A stretch of DNA of 64,000 nt from Warburgia ugandensis (taxonomy: Eukaryota > Streptophyta > Magnoliopsida > Canellales > Canellaceae). Each line of letters opens with the position of its first letter. Position 1 is the first letter of the stretch. The stretch covers positions 54,363,257 through 54,427,256 of the forward strand of contig CP141128.1 in assembly GCA_035236585.1 (NCBI GenBank), written 5' to 3'. The position numbers and the translations under genes are program-made. Of this stretch, positions 15,033 to 26,100 are shown piece by piece. The notes under the pieces are model-generated. The model was not told where the DNA came from, searched no databases, and saw nothing but the letters and a program-made list of their open reading frames with translations.

Positions 15033-16600
15033 AGGTTAAGTCCCCTATTTTATCTCAAAGAATCATCATTCATTAGCATCTACTAGTTTTTCACAACTTA
15101 ATAGAGGGGATTTGACAATTTTACACATCATACTCATATTAAAGATATTTTATTTGAGTTATTTCTCGGAGTGCAAGTGTGTGTGTACACCGACATAAAT
15201 CTTGACTTCTAACTGAATATGCTTAAATTCCATTAGAAATATGTCTTGACCCCAAATCCTCATTGGTATACTCTCAAAAGTAAAACTCCTAGATAAGGGT
15301 TTAAACATATTTCTTTCATTATGTGATCAAATTCAACAAGCTGATGGTTCACATAATTCTTTTAAATGCTCATGAGACAAAGAAAAGTGATCCCTAAGAG
15401 TGGATGTTATCACCAAGAATATTAGGGGTCTTTTACCTTAATTCCTTCTTTCTATTTCCTCTTTAAGGCTATGTTCCAACTAAGATCACTAGGTCTTTAA
15501 CTAGGACAAAACGTAAGCTTAGGATAAGTTCAGAAAAGAAGGGTATAAGGATCTTAAAGGTTCAAAATTGAGTAGAGGTCCTTAATGAATATCTGTTAGG
15601 AAACCTTTTCTTTTGGGTTGTACTTGAAGTGAATATCTCTTTCATATTTTTGTCTTTCTCTTTCAAATTTTTTTTTTTTTTGGCTTCTTTTTCTTTCGCT
15701 TATTTGGAAGAAAGATAGCTAAATTTTCACACTTCTTTGACTTTTTTGTCCTCTTTTTGAACTTTTTCTACTAACTCTACTTATTTTGATAATGGCTAAT
15801 GGATATTTATTTTACTGGCTTATTTTGGGATAAGGTAAATGGGGTTAAGAAAGAAAAGGCTTAATAATAGGCTCAAAGGGACTAACGAGTGGTAAGATAT
15901 ATTGGCTAGGCTTTATATCTCTAGGCTGAGCAAACATGGCCTATATCATTTCCTAAGTTTCTTAAAGCCTATTAGATTTAATAAATTTTCTAGAAATAAG
16001 GCTATTACTCCTATTTATTCTTGATGTTTAACCAAAACAAGGATAACAAGATCACACTAATTTATATATGCTGATGAAATTGTGGAATTACTTATAACTC
16101 TTTGGAAGAAGATAGTCTCAAAATCTCGTTAGGTTATAGGTATCCATTGATCTTCCTCTGGGTCTCTAAGTCATTCCTCTCTATTAGTCTTGACTATGTA
16201 CTGTGTGTGAATGGTTCCCAATAATTAAATTTCATAAAATGCTTCAACACATGAATAATATGCATAACTAATTGTATGCATTCCCATTAAGTAGTGAAAA
16301 TAGTGGAATTACTAAATTCTGAACATCCAGTTCTCTTCATAGTAAGGGAACTCTACCTTAAAAGTTTATTTTTTTACTTTTTTTTTTTTTTAAAAAAAGC
16401 TCAAGCAAATTTAAAATCCCTATATGCATCTACCCCCCAACCTGAATCAAACATTGTCCTCAATGTTGGAAAACATAAGATCTATATGATAATGGAAGGA
16501 TGTAGAAGATGGAGATTTGAAAAAATCTGGGTTGCCTCCAAGGAAGCGCTAAGTTTTATGCTTCAACTAGACTGGGTCAGCTTATTTTTCAAAATCCTAA
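15033..16600 (-). other. Element D 3' non-coding region and post-integrase block
   Basis: 15,033-16,225 is the counterpart of 12,250-13,440 in A. 16,235-16,600 is the counterpart of 24,340-24,660 in A, including GCTTCAACACATGAATAAT and the CCTCAATGTT segment followed by GGGTTGCCTCC.AGGAAGCGC, a block I recognise from many plant non-chromoviral Ty3/gypsy elements downstream of integrase. In D this block connects directly to gag-like sequence, so pol is missing rather than interrupted. No intact frame. Confidence 0.65.
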
Positions 16601-18104
16601 CCCTAAGATGAAATGACAAGATTTCTCACGCCACTTTAGAATCTTGTGGTAATCTATATATTACAACCCTAAAAATTTTAGTGGTGCTAACATTAAAACA
16701 ACAAAGATCACCATGATTTATAATTGTGGGGAATCATAATGATGATCCCCATCTTCAAAATTTCACGGTAGTCAATATAATTCCTCCACCTCAAAAATTG
16801 AGGTGATGGTAACATAATGACTTCGTGTACTACTGTGTATTTTGTAGGACCATTTGGAGATGAATGACCCTTTTCTTGACCAAATTGAGGGAAAATATTG
16901 ATTAATATATTTAGTTTAAATCTTTCCTCCATTTTCCTACTATTATCCTAAAATAGGGGTATAAGCTGACTCTGTCTTTTCCAGAAAGGTTCTTCTTTTA
17001 TTACAAGAGGCGGGGACATGGTTTGGCTTAAATACTTATCTTCTTCTAATATGCACCCTAAAGTAGGTTCATGTAGCATGAACTGACTCTTTTTCTTCCA
17101 GTTTTGTGGGCACAAGTAAGGTGTCAAATGGCCCTACATGACTATCCTGTGATTGTTTAAATAAGGTTGGTAAGTTTCAATCAGATACATCTTCTACATT
17201 GCAAGGTTCAATATGAATTTTAGGCTCTATAAGGGGATCTACTCTAGCTTGCCATTGAGAAGTGTCCTTTAAAGGCATAACATCCAATAGCTCATTCACC
17301 TCCTCAATGGATGTGTCTTCATCAAATTCATAAAAACTAATAGGACACTACTTAAGAGGATGCGGTTTGGTTGTTTCTACGGCTTCATTTTCTTCATCAA
17401 TGGAAGTCTCTTCATCATAATCATAATAAGGAGTAGGGCATGGCTCAAGTAGATATGAGTTGGAGGTTTCTAAGGATGGTTGTGGACTTTGTGGATCATA
17501 AGAAATTTTCATCCTATTATCAGTAATAAATTTCTCTTCATTATCCCTAATTTGTTTCTTTTCCTTAGTCCTTTTCATAATTTTAGTAATATTTTTATTA
17601 GTATATTCTCTTATTGGTTTCATTTTCTCTTCCCATTCGTCCCATTCTCATCTCATTTCCTCAATCCCCTTTTCAAAGGAAGACATGGTTTGATCCATTT
17701 TCTCACAAAATTGTTGTATATTCTCTTCTAATAGTTGTTCTTCATTCTGTAGAGGAAATGACTCGTAAGGTTGGTATTACTATGGCATTGGGGTTGGGAA
17801 AAAGGGCTAAGCAAGTTGAACCCAAATGACCGTCCTTGATAATTTGAATAATCATGGTATTGTTGCCCAGGGTGGGACCATTGTGGTCCTTCCTAATATC
17901 AATAATCCTGAGACTATGGTTCTTCATAATGCTCAATCCATCCATTATAGTCTTGGTAGTTTGTCTTAGGATAAAAATTACTAGGGTATGTGAATGCATT
18001 AAGTGCATCCACTAGCTCTTGATCGTATTCATTGCATGTGGAGCTTGATGATGGCCATGAAGGAGTGGGATAAGGATGCTCAGAATAGGTATTATGATGG
18101 TACT
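16601..18104 (-). pseudogene. Element D gag-like reading frame, C-terminal part (decayed)
   Basis: On the minus strand from 18,104 down to about 16,980 one mostly continuous frame can be followed across several stops. It has a Tyr/Pro/Gln-rich N-terminal stretch (for example NYQDYNGWIEHYEEP near 17,930-17,975), a Lys/Glu-rich stretch (17,560-17,620) and acidic repeats (YDYDEETSIDEENEA near 17,370-17,430; a second, similar FDEDTSIEEVNE near 17,300). The arrangement resembles the low-complexity C-terminal halves of gag-like proteins in plant Ty3/gypsy elements. I see no zinc knuckle and no conserved capsid block. The N-terminal part continues at 20,829 beyond S4. Its function is inferred only from position. 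Confidence 0.5.
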
Positions 18105-20828
18105 TGTGATGACCAGGGTTTTCCCATGCATTTTTAAATGCAATATCTAATTCTTAGGGTAGGATGCATCCCTATTTGAAAACCATTTTATAAAAACAAT
18201 GCAAAAAATCTTTTTTTTTAAACTCATTTTGAAAACCCCGAGTGTCATTTGCTTTTACAACAACCGAAGTAGTTTTTGAAAATTACTGTAATCATAAATG
18301 TCTTCCCAGGTCTATTCAGTCACAACTCACAGCCCAACTGTAAATAAATATAGATACATACATGTCCAAAGGGTAGAGTGTTTACTCACATTCATACTTG
18401 TCTCTTCTTCATTTACTTGATCTTAGCACTAACATTTCCTAATGCTTCTTCTACTCGTGAGTGGAGCTATCCTAAAAAATAATATATTTGGGTGAGTATT
18501 TCTCATACCTAGTAGGTGATCTGATACTACTATTTTGAAAACACGGTAGGCAACATGCATGATTCTAAGAGCTTTTCATGTAAAACATCAGTGATTCTTT
18601 TGTGTAAGCATGCATAGTTATGCATAAAACATAAGCTTATTGATGCAATTTCAATCATGAAATCCTTTCTCATAATGTAGTATTCAACGATATATATATG
18701 ACCAAAATCATGAAATAGAAATCAATAGTTCCATATATGAAGATCTCGGCAAATGCATCAAATCAACGAGTCAAATATAATAGTCATGAAACTCTTAAAA
18801 TAATCGTTGTTCAAGCAGATGTTAGTATCATGCACATTAGTCTCTCGGCATACACGTTACGCCAACTGGTCACGAGTACTCGTATATGACCATCTCAATG
18901 CTATATGCATATCAATCACACTGAAATCATAGGGCCACTATGCTCACGACTAGAACCCCTCTGGATCGCATGTCTCTGGTATCTAGAGACCAGTCTACCA
19001 TAGCCTCCACGGCGACTATGGATATGTCCCCGAAAGGGTGCTGTGAACACCTCCAGTGGTCGTCCCTGTTTACCACAGTAGTTAGGGAAGGGATAATGCC
19101 GTTTTTGGCTGCTATACCATCCACCTTTTTGGTGGTAGAGGCCAGGAGGCCAAACCCGTACCCCTCAGCATAGTGCCCACTAGGCTCAATAACCCAATAA
19201 CATACATAGTCCAAATCTCAAATCAACATAAATCATGCAACTTGTGCATTTGTTTTCAACGTATGCGAGCATGGCATAAACTCTACTCATGCTAGTACCG
19301 TAATTAATGTTATAAATCCATAAACTCGTATAAGAACGGCATGGTTTAAAAACACATACTAATTACAGCAATAGAAACAAGTAACTCAATTTGGGATGCA
19401 TTTTGAAAACAGAATAGTATCAGACTACCTACCTCGATGTTCCTTGTATCACATTCTTCATTTCTCGACCTTAACCCATCTTAGCGAAACCCTGGATGTT
19501 CATGAATAACAAGGATCCCAATATCATTTGCTACTTATTAGAATTATAGCTTAATGGCTAGATCTGCCCTTTTTAGGTTATTGCTTACCTCTAATAGATC
19601 CAACGGACCAATCTATGAGGTTTGATCATCTTTAATCCTATAGATCTAGAAGATCTCTATAGTTCTTAGGCTATAGTCATATTAAATAGTCTTCTAATCC
19701 TAAATTTTATAGTCTCATTAGGTCCACGTCATTGATACAAACACAATGGTTCTTTTGGATCATCAATTGGAGTTATATAGCCTCCTTAATTGGGTTTTTA
19801 GTGTTGTGCATCAATGGACAACCCAGATGTGTCAATTAGGGCCCTGTGCGTCACGGTTCCCAGGACGTGTGCGCATCTCGGTCGAACCAAGATTATGTTT
19901 GCACCTGTGTGCATGCCCGAACAACGCGCCAGGGTGTGTATCCTGGACGGTGTCACGGGCTTTGTCTACGGCACTGACGCGGCACGCCTCGGCTCTCGGG
20001 ACACTCGTGAGTCTTGGTCGAACTAGGACCGCGCCTAGGATGCACCAGGACTACGCCCATACATAGTCGCACCCGAGGTCCATCCCACGGGGTGCATTCT
20101 GGGTGTGCATCATGCATCATGCCCCAGGACCGTCCCCTTCGCTGGTCTAGTTTTGGGTCCGGCGACTACCAGCAGGGAAACGCCAGATCCGGCATGGATC
20201 TGGCCCGGACCTAAGGGGAAAAAGCGGAAAAGAGAGGGGAAAGAAGAGATAAAGGGAAAGGAAGGTACCTAGGCATGACAGAGGCAACAATTTTGAGCTT
20301 CTGTATGTTGCCTGAACCCTAAGGCCAGAAAACAAAGGGAAGAAGATGGGAGGCGTTGGGAAAAGGAGGAGAATGAGGAGAAGAGAATGACTAGGGAGGA
20401 GGGGAACGCGGGCTTTATAGCCTTGCAAAGGCGGTGCTGTCCAAAGGCGGTGCCACCATTTCTGCCGCCTCACAGAGGCGGTGATTATCCAGGTCGGTGG
20501 TTGGAGGTAGGGGACCACTTGAGGGGGTGCCGTTAGTAAATGGCCCCCTGTGTTTTTGGGTCGGTCTGTTTTAATTATATTTTACAAAAATGCCCCTCTA
20601 TCTTCAAACGCCCATAACTTTGTCATATGAACTCGGTTTTTGGTGTTCTTTGAGGCATTGGATTCCATTTTGAATGTAGAATCTAATGGTACTATTTTTA
20701 TTCCAAGTTACTTTGTTTACTATTTTAAATAAAATAAAACATTTAACAAGGTTAATTTCATATAGAATGTCCAATTCATTTTTTGTAAAAATGGATGCAA
20801 AAATAGCAAAAATGCTTGAGGCATTATG
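18105..20828 (-). mobile_element. S4: solo LTR (minus) with 5-bp target duplication
   Basis: It starts TGTGATGACC..GGTTTTCCC at 18,105, the reverse complement of an LTR end, and finishes GAGGCATTATG at 20,828, the decayed reverse complement of a TGTAATGCC start. Perfect GTACT duplications flank it (18,100-18,104 and 20,829-20,833). At 2,724 bp it is collinear with the L1 LTR. It includes the 3' domain (TCATTTGCTTTTACAACAA at ~18,248; AACTCACAGCCCAACTG at ~18,325), the structured middle block (18,925-19,195), the GC-rich zone (19,840-20,230) and the shared LTR motif (GGATTCCATTTT at ~20,660). No internal region remains. Confidence 0.92.
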
Positions 20829-22142
20829 GTACTGAGGTTGTGGTACAGCTTACCTAGAAGCCAATATCCTAAGAAATTGACTTTCCATAATATCTAGCCT
20901 ATCCATCAATATATCTAATCTATTAAATCTATCCCCTTCTTAATAGGTTGTTGTTCTCAAATTTGTATACAACGAAACAAGTCATTGCATACAACAAATG
21001 AATTTTTTTTTTTTTTAATAGGAAAAACTAACCTATATGATGCAACCTAACTTCCTAGAATAATGTACAAACAAAGGCACAATCAAATAATCTTTAGACT
21101 AATAAGCAGCAATATTTTGACTTTCTTGAATTTATGTGGGGACAATGCTTTTAGATTAACCTAGTCTAGCACTCCTCCAATCTTTCATATTTGATTATTT
21201 CTTACCAGTTAGGTTCTATGTAAGGTGGTTAATATAATCCTCATGTAAGGAGGCGTTTAGACCTCAACGAACATCAACAAAAGGCATGGGAAAATCACTT
21301 GGATTTTAAGACACTCACTACAACCACTATGCTTAGAAGCTAATGGAGTGACAATAGATCACATCTTAATAAGACGGTGCTACGAGCATGTGATAGCCCT
21401 ATAGGTCTCTTTCAATTGATTATAGATTAATTCGAAAGGTAGGGTTTTGCGCTTGTAGTGATTATCCTATGTGGGCCAAGGAGTGGTGATGAAATTCACA
21501 CTTGATCTGGTGGGATAGGGTGCCCTTACTAATTAATTTTCACTCTCCATGGAAGGTCAATCAACATATATATCACCTTAAAGCAATAAACATGCCATAA
21601 GAATGCAATTGAAAGCAATAAACTAATGCAAAATCTTAAAAATGTAACAATTATTAAAAATGCTTTCTATATGCAATTATTGTACCAAACAATGTAAGAT
21701 TATCCTAAATGCAAAACCTAATATGGGAAATAAAAGGAGTGAGAGATACTTATGGCGGGGTTTCTAATGAAGATCAAGTGTGGGCAACCTTATCCCACCC
21801 CGGCCCTGTATTATACAACCCTTTTTAAAATTGAAATGGAAATTACAAATTATAAAGGGGCCTCACTATAAGATTCACTCAAAAGAAAAGAAAAGTCCTA
21901 TTCTAAGAAAGCAGGGGAATGTCTATTAATTTGATGGAGATCCACTTGCCAATTTCCTTTATTTTCCTATTTCTTCAAAAAGTATCAAATTTAGGAAACA
22001 GGGTGATGATGAACTAAGAAAATTGAAAAATGTACTTAAAAATTCCTAAAATGCTAAAACAATGCAATTTCTAAAAAAATTTATTTTTTAGATTTTTAAA
22101 AAAATTTAATTATATTTTATGAAAACTTTGTTGCGAGTCCTT
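20829..22142 (-). other. Element D gag-like N-terminal remnant and leader
   Basis: Just right of S4 the minus strand shows a short piece (MDRLDIMESQFLRILASR near 20,860-20,915) that joins the frame at 18,104 once S4 is removed. Further right, 21,000-22,100 is non-coding leader collinear with A's leader at 49,300-50,400; common blocks include GGCATGG.AAAATCACTTG (21,284 / 49,594) and CCCTGTATTATA (21,804 / 50,204). No long frame in the leader. Confidence 0.6.
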
Positions 22143-22155
22143 GGAAATGGCACCA
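22143..22155 (-). promoter_or_regulatory. Element D primer binding site (decayed)
   Basis: The minus strand reads TGGTGCCATTTCC seven bases inside the 5' LTR. This is two or three changes from the TGGCGCCGTTGCC primer site typical of Athila/Tat-type Ty3/gypsy elements, and its position next to the LTR fixes the element's orientation as minus. Confidence 0.7.
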
Positions 22156-22161
22156 AAAACT

Positions 22162-24342
22162 TGTTTGTTTTACTACAAGTGCGGTATGCAAGTACGGGTC
22201 GATGCCGCAAGGACTCGCTTTAAGAATTTGGAGTTTTAATAAAATTTAATTGTTCAAAAATTAAAATTAAATGAAAAAATTTAACATATAGTGCAATTAG
22301 ATTTCAGAAGTATTTAATCAATGAAATTATAGAGGTCCAATTCAAAAATATAAAAATTTAACTAAATAATAATAAAAATCTATTTTCTTAGATTGATTAT
22401 CATCAAATTCTTCAAATTTGGTCTCTTAAACTACAGTCAACCTTCATCAGTCTCTTTTTGGTACTTCTGATTGATGATCCACTGGATGAATTAGGAAAAT
22501 TCCAAAAAATTTGAGAGATCTGACCTAAATAAGGATTTTGACATTTGGACAATTTAGATTACTTTCTTTATTTTAGATTTGAGATCAGAGACATTAATCA
22601 AGCCAAGGGATGTCTTACGAATGTAATCTAAAAATTAATTAAAGACCTGATGAAATAGAGGAGAAATAAAGAGATCTTTATTGTTAAGGCTAACCCATTG
22701 ATTAGGTTAAGCCTCACTCAATTCAATTTAGATTATGCAGTTCTTAGAAAATAGATTACAGACAAAAATAAAAAGGGAATAGCAGTAGGGACACAAATGT
22801 AATAAAAATGAGACACAGATGGAATTCTAATTAATGAACAAAGGGTAAAACTAGAATTTGAACAGAATTTCATATTTAAAGGAAATGGAAATAGGAAACC
22901 CAATGAAGATGACAGTGATGCTAGAGAAGAGAGGAGGATTAGGCATCTGGTGCGATGAAGAAACAAGGGGATGTGGATGGAAACAGGGTGTAGGTGCTGA
23001 TGCTGTGCAGTGGAGAGAAGGTCCAGACTACATCGTTGGAGCTGTGAATATCTGGGCGTCGAGTATGGTGAATAGAATTCATCGACCAATGGTGAGAAAT
23101 CTAGTCGGTTAGGGTGAACAAGGCAAAAGATGGGAGCAATTTGAGCTGGATGGTGCAGTGCATTGGAGGACTAGGCAGAGCAGAGGTAGATGCCAATTTG
23201 GGCTACACGAAGACTGAGTGGAGAACAGGGGGCAGCTGGTGGAAAAGAAAAGATTTCGTGCTAGGGAGTGGAGAAGAAGACAAAGAAAGGTGCGATGAAC
23301 GAAAATAGAGCAAAGAGAAGAGAAGAGGGAGTGAACAATGGCAAGAGCGAAAAAACAAGAGATAGTGGGAGGGAAAAGAGAGGTGGAAGGTAGGTGCTGG
23401 AAGTTCGGTGTCAGGTTGGAGTGAAGAAAGTAGGAGATGGTTGGGGTGTCGACTAGGCAGTAGTTGAGGAGAGGGGGTGACTGGTGGAGATGTGTTGGTC
23501 TAACTAGAGGAGGGTTGGAGCTTGAGCATTGAAGAGAACAGGGTAGAACTAGTTATGGATGGTGTAATAAAAATTAGATGCCAATGCTGGGGTTGACATG
23601 GAAGAAAAGGGAGAAGCAGGAAAAAAAGAAAGTAGCTAGTGATGGGGAAGAGGCAAATGATTGACAGAGACTGGAATTGTTCCTGGGTGGGGGATCGATG
23701 GAGATCGAGTGAAATGGTGAAGGGCTGAAGAACAGGTGATTGGGGCTAGGCAGTGGTGCAGTAAACGAAAATAGAGACGAGTAAATGAGCTAAATAAAAT
23801 ATGACGAATAATACACTGTCAAGGAAAGGAAATTAAAAACCAAAAATAAAAACTATCATGTTCCCTCTTATAAAGCCTTCCCTCTTCTAATTCCATTCTC
23901 CCCCACTTTTCATATGGTGAGGAGTTAGTTTCATATTAGGAAACTTCAATCCCTTTCAATTAGGCTTCTTCATTCCAAATTTTATCCATGATTTCCTTTC
24001 CCCTTATTGGAACTCTTTTTCTTTTAAGAAACCATCCAATCTTGCTTTGTGAGTGATCTGGTTCATTCAAAGCTCCCTTAGATAATCCGTATTGTTGATT
24101 AGCCATCTAAACCACAATCTATTTAATTTGCAAAATATAAACTGGATTAGAGTAATCTAACCATAAATTAAGTATCTAATTAGCTCATATGATCATCCGA
24201 CTGTTAAATTTGACAAATTATAGTTGGATGGTCAATTTGAGCTAAATTTCATATTTTATCAAAAAATTATCAAATTGATGAGTTAGATGATCTAATTAAA
24301 TACTAAATTAGAGGTAATTTGCCCAAAATTAAACACTTAACA
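22162..24342 (-). mobile_element. Element D 5' LTR
   Basis: Starts TGTTTGTTTT next to the primer site and ends AAACACTTAACA at 24,342, the reverse complement of TGTTAAGTG. It is 2,181 bp and collinear with the left LTR over 22,162-23,780. The distal ~560 bp (23,780-24,342) have no counterpart in the truncated left copy. Confidence 0.72.
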
Positions 24343-26100
24343 AAATGCTTCAACACATGAATAATGTGCAAAACTAGCCATATGCATTTCCATTAAGAGG
24401 TTAAAAAAGTAGAATTACTAAGTTATAAAAATCCAGTTGTCATCATAGCAAGGAAACTCTACCTCAAAAACATTTTCCTTTTTTTAAAAAAATTCAAGAA
24501 ATCAAAAATCTCTATGTACATCTATGCCCTCCAACCTAAATGAAACATTATCCTCAATGTTTCAAAATGTAGAACCCTATGAGAATGGAAAGATGTAGAA
24601 GATTGAGATTCAAAAAACATCTGGGTTACCTCTTATGGAGCATTAAGTTTTACGTCTTCAACCAAATGTAATGATGAGTGTAAGGACAGTGATCTACAAA
24701 CATTCGTAGAGTAATTTAAGGTTGGTCATGATAATGTGGTTCCTCTAACAATGTCTCTTTAAACTCAGTGTTAGGTAGTTCTAAGAAACGTTTTATCCAT
24801 TGATCATTTACTTTTTGAATCTCACTATCCTTCTCAATTTCGACGACCCCATGAGGGTATACTCTGCATATTATGTAAGGTCCAATCCATCAAGTTCCAA
24901 ATTTACTTAGAAGGAGATGCAACCTTAAATTATACAATAAGATCTTTTGTCTAGGTGTGAAGGATTTCCTTAAGATTTGGCAACCATGTTTAACCTTCAT
25001 TCGATCTTTGCATATTTGTTTAGAGTCATTTTCATCTTTCCTCAATTCATTCGACTCATTGAGTTGGAGTTTTCGATGGGTCCCCATAGTATCTAATTCA
25101 AAATTGAGCTTTTTGATAGCCCAACATGCTTTCCATTCTAGCTCTACTTGCAATAGGCCCATAAAGCATCATTGAGTCACACAAAACTGAACTTTCCTAC
25201 TTGGATTGACTGTCTTCTCTAGGATACACATAATTTCCCTACTGGACACCTCTACTTGCCCACTGGTTTGAGGGTGGTATGGGGTACCTATCCTATGTTC
25301 AACCCCATCACTGATTATGGCACGTGAGTACCAAACCATACAAAAATATTTTCCTTTAAAAATTTTACCACTACCTTGGGGTGATTGGTTTTGTAGGGTA
25401 TAGCCTCCACCCACTTGGACACATAATCAATGCCCACTAAGATTTATGAATTCCTAAAAGAATTAGGAAAGGGTCCTATGAAATCTATGTCCCAAACTTC
25501 AAATGGTTCTACAACTAGGATTGGGATTAAGGCCATCATGTGTCTCCTCCATAGACTTCTTAACTATTGGAACCTCACACATGTTATGCAGTAAGCATGT
25601 GAATCTTAAAAAATAGTGGGCCAATAAAAACCACACTGTAATTTTTTTACAACTATCTTTTTAGAGATAAAATGGCCCCCACATGCATGATCATGACAAA
25701 AGGAGATGATCTTTTTATGCTCACTATTTGGTACACATTTCATATCACTTGATAAGGATAGTACTTGAATAAGTATGGATGGTCCTAGTAAAGTATTTAA
25801 CCTCAATAAAAAATCTCTTCCTATCTTGTTTGGTCCAATGATTGGCATTTGTCATGTAATAAGATAATTCACTATATCTCCATACCAAGGTAACTAGGAA
25901 ATGTGCATTAATTAATCATCTAAAAAGGATTTAGTTATAGGCACATTATCATTAGTATGCTCCACCACTGGTCAGGATAAGTGGTCTACTATGACATTTC
26001 AGAACCTTTATTGTCCAAAATTTCTAAGTCAAATTGTTGTAGCAGGAGTATACAATAGATCAAGCTAGCTTTCACATCCTTGTAGAAAAAGGTACTTAAT
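24343..26100 (-). pseudogene. Element A: RNase H tail and integrase (broken)
   Basis: Reading leftwards from 26,100: the end of RNase H (WILLLQQFDLEI-like text, then VIVDHLS near 25,975-26,000); the integrase zinc-binding part (CHDHACGGHF, GFYWPT near 25,606-25,690, and CITC); the catalytic core start (WDIDFIGPFP near 25,490; [11 protein letters not shown] near 25,410); AIISDG and [12 protein letters not shown] (25,250-25,320); then WAIKKLNFEL (25,080-25,130). All three catalytic acids (D, D, E) are readable, but about half of the usual 35 residues between the second Asp and the Glu are missing, and stops and frameshifts occur throughout. From about 24,660 leftwards is the post-integrase block shared with D. 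The front part of the same RNase H lies at 33,414 beyond L1. Confidence 0.85.

Larger units (their letters stand above)
13450..24342 (-). mobile_element. Element D: A-related LTR element without pol (minus)
   Basis: Two related LTRs (13,450-~15,030 and 22,162-24,342) bracket an internal region that includes solo LTR S4. The internal region matches A on both sides: 15,033-16,225 matches A's 3' region, 16,230-16,600 matches A at 24,340-24,660, and ~21,000-22,140 matches A's leader at 49,300-50,400. Between these D has only a gag-like, repeatedly interrupted reading frame and no RT, RNase H or integrase, so it is a non-autonomous relative that would need proteins from an A-like partner. It sits in A between the 3' region and the integrase tail. 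The candidate target duplications (TATTG at 13,445 and AAATG at 24,343) agree at only three of five bases, so the exact ends are less sure than for L1, S2 or S4. Confidence 0.75.

Noticed and set aside
13445-24347. TATTG / AAATG as a target duplication for element D
   Set aside because: Only three of five bases agree; reported as unproven.
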